Shown: positions 46,187-55,679, counted from the stretch's first letter. The stretch: 64,000 nucleotides of DNA from Streptomyces sp. V3I8 (GCF_030817535.1 NZ_JAUSZL010000002.1:6262001-6326000), one strand, 5' to 3'. Notes: a model not told the origin generated them from the sequence alone. Numbers and translations: made by a program.

Positions 46187-46546
46187 CTACCGGCCCAGCG
46201 CGTCCCGTACCGCCTCGTCCGTCCGGGCGACCACCGCGGTCCCGTCCTGCGCGGTGATGATGGGCCGCTGGATGAGCCGGGGGTGCTCGGCCAGGGCCTT
46301 CACCCACCGCTCCCGGGTGCCGGCGTCACGGGCCCACTCCTTCAGCCCGAGCTCCTTCGCCTCGGCCTCCTGGGTCCGGGTGATGTCCCACGGCTCCAGC
46401 CCGAGCCGCTCCAGGACGTCCCGGATCTCGGCCTCGGTCGGCACGTCCTCCAGGTACCGCCGCACCGTGTACCCGGCCCCCTGCGCGTCCAGCAGGGCGA
46501 GGGCGCCGCGGCACTTCGAACAGGCCGGATCGATCCAGATCTCCAT
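46187..46546 (-). CDS. ArsC/Spx-family thioredoxin-fold protein
   Basis: 119 residues. Redox motif near the N-terminus in DPACSKCRGALALLDAQG (C-x-x-C), then YTVRRYLEDVPTEAEIRDVL, GLEPWDITRTQEAEAKELGL and the cis-Pro loop RLIQRPIIT. Matches the arsenate-reductase-like family; the CxxC and lack of an ars operon make arsenate reduction uncertain. Confidence 0.88.
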   Translation of the reverse strand: MEIWIDPACSKCRGALALLDAQGAGYTVRRYLEDVPTEAEIRDVLERLGLEPWDITRTQEAEAKELGLKEWARDAGTRERWVKALAEHPRLIQRPIITAQDGTAVVARTDEAVRDALGR

Positions 46547-46620
46547 GCCGTCCACGGTACGTGAAAACCCGTACCGCTCACCTGTCACGGCATCCCCAAA
46601 GCCCCTCTGGCCAGGGGCGA

Positions 46621-46643
46621 TTGTCAGTGGGCGGCGGTAGAAT
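46621..46643 (+). promoter_or_regulatory. RecA-independent DNA-damage promoter (PafBC-type motif)
   Basis: TTGTCAGTG, eight bases, then TAGAAT exactly fits the actinobacterial RecA-NDp pattern tTGTCRGTG-n8-TAnnnT, which PafBC activates in mycobacteria. TAGAAT serves as the -10 box. It lies about 70 bp upstream of the small gene that follows. Confidence 0.7.
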
Positions 46644-46711
46644 AGAAGCAGTGTTCGAGGGTGTCGCCCGGAGAGGCCGGCCGGTGCCCTGACCGCGACA
46701 GGAGGATGCCT

Positions 46712-47020
46712 GTGCCCGCTGCCGCACTGTTCCCGCTGCCCACCCACTCCACGTCCAAGAGGGCGGTCGTACGCGACCTGCCGTACCGGCCCGTCGAGAG
46801 GCACCCGCTGCCCGCGGGACGCCCGCGCGAGTGGTACATCAGCCACAACCGCCGCCTGAAGGCGATGCGGCTCGCCATCGCGCTCCTCGACTCCGGTGTC
46901 TACGTGCCCCAGCAGGCGCGCAACGAGAAGATCCGCAGCACGGCCGAACTGGTAGGCATACACCCCCCGTCGGACACGACCTGCCACATGGTCCGGGCCC
47001 TGATGAAGTACGCCCGCTGA
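46712..47020 (+). CDS. small conserved protein, predicted DNA-damage inducible
   Basis: 102 residues from GTG at 46712, which is six bases after a perfect AGGAGG; the ATG at 46706 abuts that site and cannot use it. The protein is basic: DLPYRPVERHPLPAGRPREW, YISHNRRLKAMRLAIALLDS, GVYVPQQARNEKIRSTAELV, GIHPPSDTTCHMVRALMKYA. Two or three helices are likely and might form a small nucleic-acid-binding fold. No family recognised. The promoter at 46621-46643 predicts induction by DNA damage. Confidence 0.75.
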   Translation: MPAAALFPLPTHSTSKRAVVRDLPYRPVERHPLPAGRPREWYISHNRRLKAMRLAIALLDSGVYVPQQARNEKIRSTAELVGIHPPSDTTCHMVRALMKYAR

Positions 47021-47090
47021 CCCCGGACCGGGGCGCCGCCCGCCTCCAGGGCGGAGCCCCGGCCGCGCGGTCCCGCGAGGGGGGCCGGCC

Positions 47091-47423
47091 TCAGGAGGAC
47101 GCCGACCCCTTCTCCGGCGGCGTCCGGAAGCGGGGCGTGACCCGGGTGGGGCTCGGCCAGGAGCGCAGCCGGGCGGCCTCCGTCGCAATCGCGCCCTGGC
47201 CCCGCGCCCCGACCGCGAGGTGGACGCTCGCGGAATCCGTCCCGTGCGGCGCCGCCGGCGAGGCCGCGGCCTCCTCGGGACCGCCCGCCCGTGCGGCCAC
47301 GGCCGGCCGCTGCCCGACGGCCGGCCGGACCCGGCGCTCGGCCACCCCGATGTACCGCCGGTACTCTTCCGCGCCGCTCCCCCCGTCCGGTGCGCCCGTC
47401 GCCCCGGGCGCAGATCCGCTCAT
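47091..47423 (-). CDS. hypothetical protein, 110 aa
   Basis: ATG at 47423 or the adjacent GTG at 47426; the ribosome site is weak. An N-terminal Gly/Ala-rich stretch precedes EEYRRYIGVAERRVRPAVGQ, an Ala/Pro-rich middle and a VHLAVGARGQGAIATEAARL segment. The C-terminal tail is Pro/Arg-rich. Composition is poor in hydrophobic residues, so this could be a disordered protein or a false gene. Convergent with the small gene at 46712. Confidence 0.45.
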   Translation of the reverse strand: MSGSAPGATGAPDGGSGAEEYRRYIGVAERRVRPAVGQRPAVAARAGGPEEAAASPAAPHGTDSASVHLAVGARGQGAIATEAARLRSWPSPTRVTPRFRTPPEKGSASS

Positions 47424-47642
47424 CACGAGGGCACCCTATTGCTCTCCTCTGTGACGGTTTCTTTTGACTCCGAGGCCATATGTGACTGCCTGTAAGCGGA
47501 TTCGGTCGTTATTCGTTTCCGTCGGACAGGCGTCGGCGGGCATCCTGAGGGCTACTCTCGTCGTCATCCACGGACCGGCGCACAGCCCGCCGCGCCGGAC
47601 AGTCCGGGGTTCCACCACCACTTACGCGCAAGGAGACCCGTC

Positions 47643-47954
47643 ATGGGTGCCTTGATCTTTCTGGCGATCCTCGCCCTGATCGTCCTCGGGTTCAACAGCC
47701 CGGCCTGGTGGCTCGCCGCGGTCGTCCTGGCCTACCTCTACGTCCGCCACGTACGGACCGACGGGGGATCGGCCGGCTCGTCGCCCACCGGCGGCGCCGC
47801 GGGCGGTTCCGGAGGCGGTTCCGGAGGCGGCGGGTCGAGCTCCTCGACCCGCACCGACAGCAGCTACCACGCGTACCGCCAGCGCCGTGACCGGATGGCC
47901 AAGTGGGAGCGCCGCTACAGCCGCGAACGCCCCTGGAACGTCCGCCAGAAGTGA
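47643..47954 (+). CDS. small membrane protein with Gly-rich linker
   Basis: 103 residues, ATG after AAGGAG. Two closely spaced transmembrane helices fill residues 2-38 (ALIFLAILALIVLGF, WWLAAVVLAYLYVRHV), then a Gly/Ser linker (SAGSSPTGGAAGGSGGGSGG) and a very basic C-terminus (YHAYRQRRDRMAKWERRYSR, ERPWNVRQK). The basic tail probably lies on the cytoplasmic side. Function unknown. Confidence 0.7.
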   Translation: MGALIFLAILALIVLGFNSPAWWLAAVVLAYLYVRHVRTDGGSAGSSPTGGAAGGSGGGSGGGGSSSSTRTDSSYHAYRQRRDRMAKWERRYSRERPWNVRQK

Positions 47955-47976
47955 CCGCCGCCGGCCGGAGCACGAC

Positions 47977-48014
47977 GGAGCCCCGTCACCGCCCTCGGGC
48001 GGTGACGGGGCTCC
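47977..48014. terminator. bidirectional terminator of glnA and the small membrane protein gene
   Basis: Perfect 18-bp stem GGAGCCCCGTCACCGCCC closing on a TC centre, between convergent stops and 18 bp past the glnA stop. Confidence 0.85.
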
Positions 48015-48032
48015 GGACGGATGCCGTGCCGG

Positions 48033-49442
48033 TCACACGTCGTAGTACAGCTCGAACTCGTGCGGGTGCGGACGCAGCTGCAGCGGCGCGATCTCGTTCG
48101 TGCGCTTGAAGTCGATCCACGTCTCGATCAGGTCGGACGTGAACACGTCGCCCGCGAGCAGGAACTCGTGGTCGGCCTCGAGACGGTCCAGGACGGCCGG
48201 GAGCGAGGTCGGGACCTGCGCGACACCCGCGTGCTCCTCGGGCGCCAGCTCGTAGAGGTCCTTGTCGATCGGCTCGGCCGGCTCGATCTTGTTCTTGATG
48301 CCGTCCAGGCCCGCGAGCAGCAGCGCCGAGAAGGCGAGGTACGGGTTGCCGGAGGAGTCGGGCGCGCGGAACTCGACGCGCTTGGCCTTCGGGTTCGAGC
48401 CGGTGATCGGGATGCGCATGGCCGCGGAGCGGTTGCGCTGCGAGTACACCAGGTTGACCGGGGCCTCGAAGCCGGGGACCAGGCGGTGGTAGGAGTTCAC
48501 CGTCGGGTTGGTGAAGGCCAGCAGCGACGGGGCGTGCTTGAGGATGCCGCCGATGTAGAAGCGGGCCGTGTCCGACAGGCCCGCGTAACCGGCCTCGTCG
48601 TAGAACAGCGGGTCGCCGTTGGCCCACAGCGACGAGTGGATGTGCATGCCCGAGCCGTTGTCACCGAAGATCGGCTTCGGCATGAAGGTCGCGGTCTTGC
48701 CGTTGCGCCAGGCGACGTTCTTCACGATGTACTTGAAGAGCTGCAGGTCGTCGGCCGCGGCGAGCAGCGTGTTGAACTTGTAGTTGATCTCGGCCTGGCC
48801 GGCGGTGCCCACCTCGTGGTGCTGGCGCTCGACCTGGAGGCCGGACTTGGCCAGCTCCAGGGAGATCTCGGCCCGCAGGTCGGCGAAGTGGTCGACCGGC
48901 GGGGTCGGGAAGTAGCCGCCCTTGTAGCGGACCTTGTAGCCGCGGTTGTTCTCGACCGAGCCGGTGTTCCAGGCGCCGGCCTCGGAGTCGATGTGGTAGA
49001 ACGACTCGTTCGACTTGGTCTCGAAGCGCACGCTGTCGAACACGTAGAACTCGGCCTCGGGGCCGAAAAACGCGGTGTCGGCGATACCGGTCGACGCCAG
49101 GTAGGCCTCGGCCTTCTTGGCCACGTTGCGCGGGTCGCGGGAGTACTGCTCGCCCGTGATCGGGTCGTGGATGAAGAAGTTGATGTTGACCGTCTTGTCG
49201 CGGCGGAAGGAGTCGACGCGCGCGGTGGACAGGTCGGCGCGGAGCGCCATGTCGGACTCGTGGATGGCCTGGAAGCCCCGGATCGAGGATCCGTCGAACG
49301 CGAGCTCCTCGGCCGGGTCGAAGGCCTCCGCCGGGATCGTGAAGTGCTGCATCACACCCGGCAGGTCGCAGAAGCGGACGTCGACGAACTTGACGTCCTC
49401 GTCCTTGATGAACTTCTTGGCCTCGTCGGCGTTCTGGAACAT
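48033..49442 (-). CDS. glnA: glutamine synthetase type I
   Basis: 469 residues from [11 protein letters not shown] after AGGAGG. GSI motifs: [107 protein letters not shown]. The regulatory Tyr is in [10 protein letters not shown], the target of GlnE encoded at 13903-16899. Dodecameric main ammonium-assimilating enzyme. A GlnR box lies about 100 bp upstream. In S. coelicolor a cis-antisense RNA to glnA has been reported; nothing here tests that. Confidence 0.97.
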   Translation of the reverse strand: MFQNADEAKKFIKDEDVKFVDVRFCDLPGVMQHFTIPAEAFDPAEELAFDGSSIRGFQAIHESDMALRADLSTARVDSFRRDKTVNINFFIHDPITGEQYSRDPRNVAKKAEAYLASTGIADTAFFGPEAEFYVFDSVRFETKSNESFYHIDSEAGAWNTGSVENNRGYKVRYKGGYFPTPPVDHFADLRAEISLELAKSGLQVERQHHEVGTAGQAEINYKFNTLLAAADDLQLFKYIVKNVAWRNGKTATFMPKPIFGDNGSGMHIHSSLWANGDPLFYDEAGYAGLSDTARFYIGGILKHAPSLLAFTNPTVNSYHRLVPGFEAPVNLVYSQRNRSAAMRIPITGSNPKAKRVEFRAPDSSGNPYLAFSALLLAGLDGIKNKIEPAEPIDKDLYELAPEEHAGVAQVPTSLPAVLDRLEADHEFLLAGDVFTSDLIETWIDFKRTNEIAPLQLRPHPHEFELYYDV

Positions 49443-49540
49443 CCAGCTCCTCCTACTCCCGCCCACTTCGGACCGGGGTGGTAGTTCGTTCGTGCGGCCA
49501 GTGCGGTGGCACACGCTGAGCCCGACCTTAAGGACGGGTG

Positions 49541-49578
49541 ATTTCTCCAGCGTGACCCATTTGTTTCGCCCAAGTTAA
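49541..49578 (-). promoter_or_regulatory. GlnR box of glnA
   Basis: Minus-strand reading: TTAAC, 6 bp, GAAAC, 6 bp, GTCAC, 6 bp, GAAAT. Two consecutive gTnAC-n6-GaAAC units with exact spacing, 99-136 bp before the glnA start. Confidence 0.8.
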
Positions 49579-49641
49579 CCGGACGAGTGCCGGTGTACCC
49601 CACCCGTCCGTATGGCAAAACGGCCGCAGTACCGTGGACGG

Positions 49642-50112
49642 GTGGACAACAGGCAAGCAATCGGATCGTGGCTCTCCGGACCCCGCGCGGCCGCGGAGGA
49701 CGCCGGTGCCGACTTCGGATACCGCGGGGAGCAGCTGGGCTTGCCCGAGTCGGGCCCCGGCTCGATCGCGCGTCCCGGCAGGCGCCTGGGCGCCCTCGCC
49801 GTGGACTGGGCGCTGTGCACCTTGATCGCATACGGCCTGATCACCGACGGCTACGGCCAGGCGACCGGGAACTGGGCACTGCTCGTCTTCTTCGTGCTGA
49901 GCGTCCTGACCGTCGGCACGATCGGCTTCACCCCCGGCAAGCGCCTGTTCGGCCTGCGGGTCGTCGCCCTGGACACCGGCACGGTCAACCCGCTGCGCGT
50001 CCTGGTGCGCACGGTCCTGCTGTGCCTCGCCCTGCCGGCGCTGATCTGGGACCGCGACGGGCGCGGACTGCACGACCGGCTGGCCCGCACGGTCGAGGTC
50101 AGGGCGGCCTAG
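49642..50112 (+). CDS. RDD-family membrane protein
   Basis: 156 residues from GTG at 49642 (DNRQAIGSWLSGPRAAAEDA); an ATG 30 bp upstream would add ten residues and has no ribosome site. The RDD domain has GSIARPGRRLGALAVDWALC with the Arg-Asp pair, then TGNWALLVFFVLSVLTVGTI, GFTPGKRLFGLRVVALDTGT, PLRVLVRTVLLCLALPALIW and DRDGRGLHDRLARTVEV. Three transmembrane helices. Role unknown. Divergent from glnA, so its promoter shares the gap with the GlnR box. Confidence 0.85.
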   Translation: MDNRQAIGSWLSGPRAAAEDAGADFGYRGEQLGLPESGPGSIARPGRRLGALAVDWALCTLIAYGLITDGYGQATGNWALLVFFVLSVLTVGTIGFTPGKRLFGLRVVALDTGTVNPLRVLVRTVLLCLALPALIWDRDGRGLHDRLARTVEVRAA

Positions 50113-50297
50113 GGCGTTTCTTTCGGATCGGCCCGGGTCCGCGGCGCCCGGCCGGCACGGCGCCTCGCGGCGTCGTCGCACGACCCGGGTACGCCCGGTA
50201 CGCGGATCACGCTCCGCCTCGCGACGCACCGCACCGGACACCGCGGCCCGATCCGGCCTGATCCGACCCGATCCGGCCTGATCCGAAAGAAACGCCC
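50112..50297. repeat. MITE-like palindromic element
   Basis: An 18-bp perfect terminal inverted repeat GGGCGTTTCTTTCGGATC brackets 150 bp without coding capacity. The right part contains two tandem copies of a CCGATCCGGCCTGATCCGA unit (about 50247-50286). The left end begins at the last base of the RDD stop codon. No target duplication is obvious. Confidence 0.55.
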
Positions 50298-50390
50298 CAG
50301 CGGCCGTCCGTCCTGCTCGCTGCCTCACCGCCCACCCGCACGGATCGGTTCCGCTCGTACGGACATGAGTCCGCTCGTGCGGGCATGAGA

Positions 50391-50432
50391 ACGGGGCGCC
50401 CCGGAACCGTCGGTGATTCCGGGACGCCCCGT
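50391..50432. terminator. terminator of the DUF4191 gene
   Basis: Imperfect stem ACGGGGCGCCCCGGAA / TTCCGGGACGCCCCGT with a 10-base loop and one mismatch, 24 bp past the minus-strand stop. Confidence 0.75.
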
Positions 50433-50455
50433 CCCAGTGGAGCCCAGGCGCGGCG

Positions 50456-51154
50456 TCAGCGCATCTTTCCGCCGCGCGGCATGCGCATTCCCTTGGGCAT
50501 CGGACCCTTGGGGAGCGGCATGTTGCTCATCAGGTCGCCCAGGGCGCGCAGCCGGTCGTTGGTCGCGGTGACCTGCGGGCCGGTCAGCACCCGCGGGAGC
50601 TTCACCATCGTCGTGCGGAGCTTCTTCAGCTCCACCTGGCCCTCGCCCGTGCCGACGAGGATGTCGTGCACCGGCACGTCCGCGACGATGCGGGCCATCT
50701 TTTTCTTCTCGGCGGCCAGCAGGCTCTTCACCCGGTTCGGGTTGCCCTCGGCCACCAGCACGATGCCGGCCTTGCCGACGGCCCGGTGGACCACGTCCTG
50801 GCTGCGGTTCATCGCCACGGCCGGGGTCGTCGTCCAGCCGCGCCCGATGTTGTCGAGCACCGCCGCCGCCGCGCCCGGCTGGCCCTCCATCTGCCCGAAG
50901 GCCGCACGCTCGGCTCGGCGCCCGAAGACGATCGCCGTCGCGAGGAAGGCGAGCAGGAGTCCGAGAATGCCGAGATAGATCGGGTGACCGATCAGGAAGC
51001 CGATCGCGAGGAAGACACCAAGGGTGACGATTCCGACAGCCGCGAGTACAAGACCGATTTTTTTGTCGGCCTTGCGGGTCATCTTGTAAGTCTGAGCGAT
51101 CTGCTTGAGTCGCCCGGGGTTCGCAGCGTCCGCTGCGGGTTCCTTCCTCGCCAT
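50456..51154 (-). CDS. DUF4191 family membrane protein
   Basis: 232 residues from MARKEPAADAANP. A basic segment (RLKQIAQTYKMTRKADKK) precedes two transmembrane helices (IGLVLAAVGIVTLGVFLAIG, YLGILGLLLAFLATAIVF). A cytoplasmic domain follows with NIGRGWTTTPAVAMNRSQDV, VGKAGIVLVAEGNPNRVKSL, LPRVLTGPQVTATNDRLRAL and a Lys/Met/Pro-rich tail. DUF4191 genes neighbour lipA in many actinobacteria, as here; role unknown. Confidence 0.88.
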   Translation of the reverse strand: MARKEPAADAANPGRLKQIAQTYKMTRKADKKIGLVLAAVGIVTLGVFLAIGFLIGHPIYLGILGLLLAFLATAIVFGRRAERAAFGQMEGQPGAAAAVLDNIGRGWTTTPAVAMNRSQDVVHRAVGKAGIVLVAEGNPNRVKSLLAAEKKKMARIVADVPVHDILVGTGEGQVELKKLRTTMVKLPRVLTGPQVTATNDRLRALGDLMSNMPLPKGPMPKGMRMPRGGKMR

Positions 51155-51253
51155 GGCATGAAGTCTACGTGGCGGGGGGAGCGCGGACGACGGCGGTGCC
51201 GGGTGGGACTTCGTCACAGGGCTCGGGCCGGGCCCCGGCAGGGGCCGTCCGGC

Positions 51254-51454
51254 TCAGCGGCGGACGAGAAAGGACTGCTCCAGGACCTGCTGGGCCTCGA
51301 CGCGGTCCTTGGCGCGGCGGCGGTCCTCCAGGACGGAGGTCCAGGCGTTGCGGCGGGCGGTGCGCTGCCCGCTGCTCAGCAGCAGGGACTCGACGGCACG
51401 GAGTGCATCGGTGAACGACGGAATCGCGGTGGCGCGTACGGGCGCGGCCTGCAT
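51254..51454 (-). CDS. SCO2195-family GlnR-regulated small protein
   Basis: 66 residues starting MQAAPVRATAIPSFTDALRA. It is soluble, helical and basic in the middle (SSGQRTARRNAWTSVLEDRR, RAKDRVEAQQVLEQSFL). The family is known from Streptomyces as a GlnR target; activity unknown. A GlnR-type box lies about 75-100 bp upstream on this strand. Confidence 0.85.
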   Translation of the reverse strand: MQAAPVRATAIPSFTDALRAVESLLLSSGQRTARRNAWTSVLEDRRRAKDRVEAQQVLEQSFLVRR

Positions 51455-51528
51455 GATGGGGGTCCCCCCTCGGGACGGCGGCTCTGGGTGGGGCTCTGTG
51501 TGCGGTAGGACCAGGGTCTCTGAATGGT

Positions 51529-51555
51529 GTTACCAGGGCGTGACCGACCGGTCAA
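51529..51555 (-). promoter_or_regulatory. GlnR box of the SCO2195-type gene
   Basis: Minus-strand pentamers TTGAC, 6 bp, GTCAC, 6 bp, GTAAC. Spacing is exact but the GaAAC half is not canonical, so it is weaker than the glnA and glnII boxes. Confidence 0.6.
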
Positions 51556-51777
51556 ACGCCCATGAAGCCTTGCTGCGCAGGGCCGAAACCCTGAGATGTC
51601 GCCGGGACGGCCCTCATCTGCGAGGATGGCCGGGACTGCGCCGTACCGGCCATTACCGGCAAGTAGCTTCTTGTGCGCGGATTCACACGATCGCCTGGCA
51701 CCGCGTGCCATCCGGAATCGCTCCCGGACGGCACGGACAGCTGCTTCGGACGGCCTGCGCCCCGGGCGGCCGGTGCT

Positions 51778-52743
51778 TCAGACGGCCTGCGAGGCGACGT
51801 ACGAACCGCGCTTCTCGATCGCCATCTGGTAGAGGCGGCCGGCCCGGTACGAGGAACGGACCAGCGGGCCCGACATGACTCCGGAGAAGCCGATCTGGTC
51901 GGCCTCGTCCTTCAGCTCCACGAACTCGTGCGGCTTCACCCAGCGCTCGACGGGGTGGTGACGCACGGACGGGCGCAGGTACTGCGTGATGGTGACCAGC
52001 TCGCAGCCGGCCTCGTGCAGCTGGCGCAGGGCCTCGCTGACCTCTTCGCGGGTCTCGCCCATGCCGAGGATCAGGTTCGACTTCGTGACCAGACCGTAGT
52101 CGCGGGCCTCCGTGATGACCTTCAGCGAACGCTCGTAGCGGAAGCCCGGGCGGATGCGCTTGAAGATGCGGGGGACCGTCTCCACGTTGTGCGCGAAGAC
52201 CTCAGGGCGCGAGGAGAAGACCTCGGCGAGCTGGGCCGGCTCGGCGTTGAAGTCCGGGGCAAGCAGCTCGACCTTGGTCCGGCCCTCGGCGCGGTCCGCG
52301 GTCTGCCGGTGGATCTGGCGGACCGTCTCCGCGTACAGCCAGGCGCCCCCGTCGGCCAGGTCGTCGCGGGCGACGCCGGTGATCGTCGCGTAGTTCAGGT
52401 CCATGGTGACCACGGACTCACCCACGCGGCGGGGCTCGTCGCGGTCCAGCGCCTCGGGCTTGCCGGTGTCGATCTGGCAGAAGTCGCAGCGCCTCGTGCA
52501 CTGGTCGCCGCCGATGAGGAACGTGGCCTCGCGGTCCTCCCAGCACTCGTAGATGTTGGGACAGCCCGCCTCCTGGCAGACGGTGTGCAGGCCCTCGCTC
52601 TTCACGAGGTTCTGCATCTTCGTGTATTCGGGACCCATTTTCGCCCGGGTCTTGATCCACTCGGGCTTGCGCTCGATGGGGGTCTGGGCGTTCCGGACCT
52701 CCAGGCGCAGCATCTTGCGTCCGTCGGGTGCGACTGCGGACAC
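51778..52743 (-). CDS. lipA: lipoyl synthase
   Basis: 321 residues from GTG at 52743 ([17 protein letters not shown]), six bases after GGAG. Radical-SAM motif CTRRCDFC binds the catalytic [4Fe-4S] cluster. The auxiliary cluster Cys lie in [12 protein letters not shown], and the C-terminal RSSY motif ([11 protein letters not shown]) supplies the serine ligand. It inserts two sulfurs into octanoyl chains on lipoyl domains. Follows lipB on the same strand across 165 bp. Confidence 0.96.
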   Translation of the reverse strand: MSAVAPDGRKMLRLEVRNAQTPIERKPEWIKTRAKMGPEYTKMQNLVKSEGLHTVCQEAGCPNIYECWEDREATFLIGGDQCTRRCDFCQIDTGKPEALDRDEPRRVGESVVTMDLNYATITGVARDDLADGGAWLYAETVRQIHRQTADRAEGRTKVELLAPDFNAEPAQLAEVFSSRPEVFAHNVETVPRIFKRIRPGFRYERSLKVITEARDYGLVTKSNLILGMGETREEVSEALRQLHEAGCELVTITQYLRPSVRHHPVERWVKPHEFVELKDEADQIGFSGVMSGPLVRSSYRAGRLYQMAIEKRGSYVASQAV

Positions 52744-52908
52744 ATCGGCTCCCTGTAGCTTCGATTCTTCGGCGTACACCAGGGTACGCCCGTTCGGTTG
52801 TCGGCCCTCGAGGTGGGCAACCTTCGTGAACGGGGGTGCATTCCCGGGGGTTCGGGGGCACCGGCGCCCAGGGTCGGGACGGGAACGGCGGCGGGGCGAG
52901 GGGACCTC

Positions 52909-53706
52909 CTACCCGGCCGCCCGCTCCACCTCCCGCGGCTTCAGCTCCGCGTTGCCCAGGACGTCCGCCAGGTGCCGCTCGGCGACGGGCAGCACCTCCG
53001 CGATCCCCAGGTCGCGTCCCAGCTCGTGCGCCAGCGACGTGACCCCCGCATCCCGGATCCCGCAAGGAATGATCTTGTCGAAGCTCGACACGTCGGGGTT
53101 CACGTTCAGGGCGAACCCGTGCATCGTGACCCCCTTCGCCACCCGGATCCCCACGGCGCAGATCTTGCGGTCCTCCCGCCGCTGCCCGGCGTTGGAGGGC
53201 GCGTACTCGGGCCCGTTCAGCCGCGGGTCGAACTCCTCGTCGGCCAGCCGCGGATCGAGGCCGGGGGTGAGCCCGCCGAGCGCCGGCCGCCGGTCCACGG
53301 GGTCGCCGAGGACCCAGACCCCGGCCCGCCCCTCCACCCGGCTGGTTCCGACGCCGAACTCCGCGCAGACCCGGATCACCGCGTCCTCGAGCCGCCGCAG
53401 GTGGGCGACGACGTCCACCGGGCGCGGCAGCTTCTGGATCGGGTAGCCGACCAGCTGCCCCGGACCGTGCCAGGTGATCTTCCCGCCCCGGTCCACGTCG
53501 ACGACGGGCGTGCCGTCCAGAGGGCGCTCGCTGTCCGCCGTGCGCCGCCCCGCCGTGTAGACCGGCGGATGTTCGAGGAGCAGGCAGGTGTCGGGGATCT
53601 CGTCCTGGAAGCGGGCCGTGTGGACACGGCGCTGCTCGTCCCAGGCCTCCCGGTACTCGACGGCGTCCGCACCGAAACCCATGCGGACGAACCGCAGCTC
53701 ACTCAC
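52909..53706 (-). CDS. lipB: octanoyltransferase LipB
   Basis: 265 residues from GTG at 53706 ([20 protein letters not shown]), with GGAGG about ten bases before. Conserved parts: [58 protein letters not shown] (Lys), [20 protein letters not shown] (Cys nucleophile). Moves octanoate from acyl carrier protein to lipoyl domains, which LipA then sulfurates. Confidence 0.96.
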   Translation of the reverse strand: MSELRFVRMGFGADAVEYREAWDEQRRVHTARFQDEIPDTCLLLEHPPVYTAGRRTADSERPLDGTPVVDVDRGGKITWHGPGQLVGYPIQKLPRPVDVVAHLRRLEDAVIRVCAEFGVGTSRVEGRAGVWVLGDPVDRRPALGGLTPGLDPRLADEEFDPRLNGPEYAPSNAGQRREDRKICAVGIRVAKGVTMHGFALNVNPDVSSFDKIIPCGIRDAGVTSLAHELGRDLGIAEVLPVAERHLADVLGNAELKPREVERAAG

Positions 53707-53962
53707 GGCAAGCGCCTCCCTGCAGAGATGTAAGGCTCGTAACGGCCCAAGCCACTGTACGTCCGACCGGTACGCGTCAGCTCCGGGAGCAATCCTCACA
53801 CGATCGGATGAATGCGTGGGGAAGTGTGCGATCGGGTGCTTACGGACCGCTACATTCGCGCCGTTCACGAGGCTTGTCAGGGCTGCTCCACGCACGGCGG
53901 CCGACCTCGTCCTGGCCTGCCCGAACAGGCCCCAGCCCGGAAGGCAGGAGCTCGCACCGCAG

Positions 53963-55441
53963 ATGTCGGAACGACCCGCGCAGCGCACCCCCAACCGTCA
54001 GCTCGCCGCACTTATCGCAGAAGCGGGGTTCTCCAACGCGGGGCTCGCCCGTCGAGTGGACCAACTCGGCCTCGAACACGGTCTCGACCTGAGATACGAC
54101 AAGACATCGGTGACCCGGTGGCTGCGCGGACAGCAGCCCCGGGGCACCACACCGGCCCTGATCGCCGAGGTGTTCACCCGCCGCCTCGGCCGCCGGCTCA
54201 GCGCGCAGGACCTCGGACTCGACGCCTGCGCGCCCGTGTACGCGGGCCTCGAGTTCGCCGCCACGCCCGAGGAGGCCGTCGACATCGTCGGCGGACTGTG
54301 GCGCAAGGACTCGGGCAGCCACGCCGAACTGCGCAAGATCGCGTTCACCCCGGCCGGCCTCGTCGTACCCAGCCGGGACTGGCTGATCGGCCGCGCCGAC
54401 GACCGGGTGGGCCACGGCGACCCCGGTGTCGCGCGCATCCCCGTACAGGCCCGCCCGCCCTCGGCCCGGCTGCCCGCCGTGCCCGAGCAGGCCCGGCCCC
54501 CGTCCCGGCAGCGCGCGGTCACCGAGCGCGGCCCCGGGCAGCGGGTGACCGCGGGCGACATCGCGGCCCTGCGGTCGGTGGGCGAGCTGTTCCGCACGCT
54601 CGACAACACCTACGGCGGAGGGCACGCCCGGCAGGCCCTCGTGCGGTACCTGGAGCACGAACTGGAACCGATGCTGCGCGGCACGTACGGCGAGCAGGCC
54701 GGACGCCGCCTGTTCGCCGCGGCGGCCGATCTGACCCGGCTCGCGGGCTGGACCTCGTACGACATCGCCGCGCACGGGCTCGCGCAGCGGTACTTCGTGC
54801 AGGCGCTGCGGCTCTCGCAGGCGGCGGCGGACCGGGCGTACGGCTCCTACGTGCTCGTGACGATGAGCCGGCAGGCCGTCTACCTCGGACACGGGCGGGA
54901 GGCGGTGCAGCTGGCCCGGGTCGCCCAGCAGGGCGTCGGCTCCTCCGCGCCGCCCGTCGTCCAGGCGCTGCTGTACGCGGTCGAGGCACGGGGCCACGGG
55001 GTGCTGGGCGAGGTGCGGGCGGCCACGGCCTCGCTGGTGCGGGCCGAGCGGGCGCTGGAGACCGCCCGGCCGGGGGACGAGGTCCCGTACTGGGCGCGGT
55101 TCTTCGACGAGGCGCAGCTCGCGGACGAGTTCGGGCACTGCCACCGGGATCTGCAGCAGTACCGGGCGGCCGCCCAGCACGCCGAGCGCTCGCTGCAGTT
55201 GCGCGCGCCCGTGTACGCGCGCAGCCGGCTCTTCTGCCGGGTGGTCCTCGCCTCGGCGCGGCTCGGGCTCGGGGAGCTCGACCAGGCCTGCCAGCTGGGG
55301 GCCGAGGCGGCGACGCAGGCGTCCGAGATGCGGTCGGTCCGGGCGGTGGAGTACGTGCGGGACTTCGAGCGGCGGCTGGAGCCGTACCGGGACGCGGCGC
55401 CCGTGCGGGGGTATCGCGACAAGGTCGCGGCTCTTCACTGA
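53963..55441 (+). CDS. NsdA-like regulator with HTH and TPR-like region
   Basis: 492 residues from ATG at 53963. The N-terminal part matches the NsdA type of Streptomyces regulators: [81 protein letters not shown] Pro-rich linker (~160-190) leads to about 290 residues of helical pairs of TPR character ([60 protein letters not shown]). NsdA itself represses development and antibiotic production; this paralogue's targets are unknown. Confidence 0.82.
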   Translation: MSERPAQRTPNRQLAALIAEAGFSNAGLARRVDQLGLEHGLDLRYDKTSVTRWLRGQQPRGTTPALIAEVFTRRLGRRLSAQDLGLDACAPVYAGLEFAATPEEAVDIVGGLWRKDSGSHAELRKIAFTPAGLVVPSRDWLIGRADDRVGHGDPGVARIPVQARPPSARLPAVPEQARPPSRQRAVTERGPGQRVTAGDIAALRSVGELFRTLDNTYGGGHARQALVRYLEHELEPMLRGTYGEQAGRRLFAAAADLTRLAGWTSYDIAAHGLAQRYFVQALRLSQAAADRAYGSYVLVTMSRQAVYLGHGREAVQLARVAQQGVGSSAPPVVQALLYAVEARGHGVLGEVRAATASLVRAERALETARPGDEVPYWARFFDEAQLADEFGHCHRDLQQYRAAAQHAERSLQLRAPVYARSRLFCRVVLASARLGLGELDQACQLGAEAATQASEMRSVRAVEYVRDFERRLEPYRDAAPVRGYRDKVAALH

Positions 55442-55524
55442 GGGGGTGGCTGCGGGGCGGTCGGCTGCGTGACGGTCGGCTGCGCCGCGGTCGGCTGCGC
55501 CGGGCGGGAGAAGGGCGTGTTCCG

Positions 55525-55578
55525 GCTGCGGGTCGGTCGTGGCTGGTCGCGCAGTTCCCCGCGCCCCTGACGGGGCGC
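55525..55578 (+). repeat. 54-bp direct repeat, copy 1
   Basis: Runs from GCTGCGGGTCGGTCGTGGCT to GACGGGGCGC and is identical to 55626-55679, 101 bp away. The separating bases are a run of CGGACC hexamers. The 315-bp gap between the NsdA-like gene and the FAD gene contains nothing else. Confidence 0.75.
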
Positions 55579-55625
55579 ACCCGGACCGGCGCCCGGCCCC
55601 GGACCCGGACCCGGACCCGGCTGCG

Positions 55626-55679
55626 GCTGCGGGTCGGTCGTGGCTGGTCGCGCAGTTCCCCGCGCCCCTGACGGGGCGC
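55626..55679 (+). repeat. 54-bp direct repeat, copy 2
   Basis: Exact copy of 55525-55578. The GCAGTTCCCCGCGCCCC core is shared with 25058-25095. Confidence 0.75.

Noticed and set aside
55525..55679. CRISPR array
   Set aside because: Only two copies, with a spacer made of a simple hexamer repeat; no cas genes in the window.
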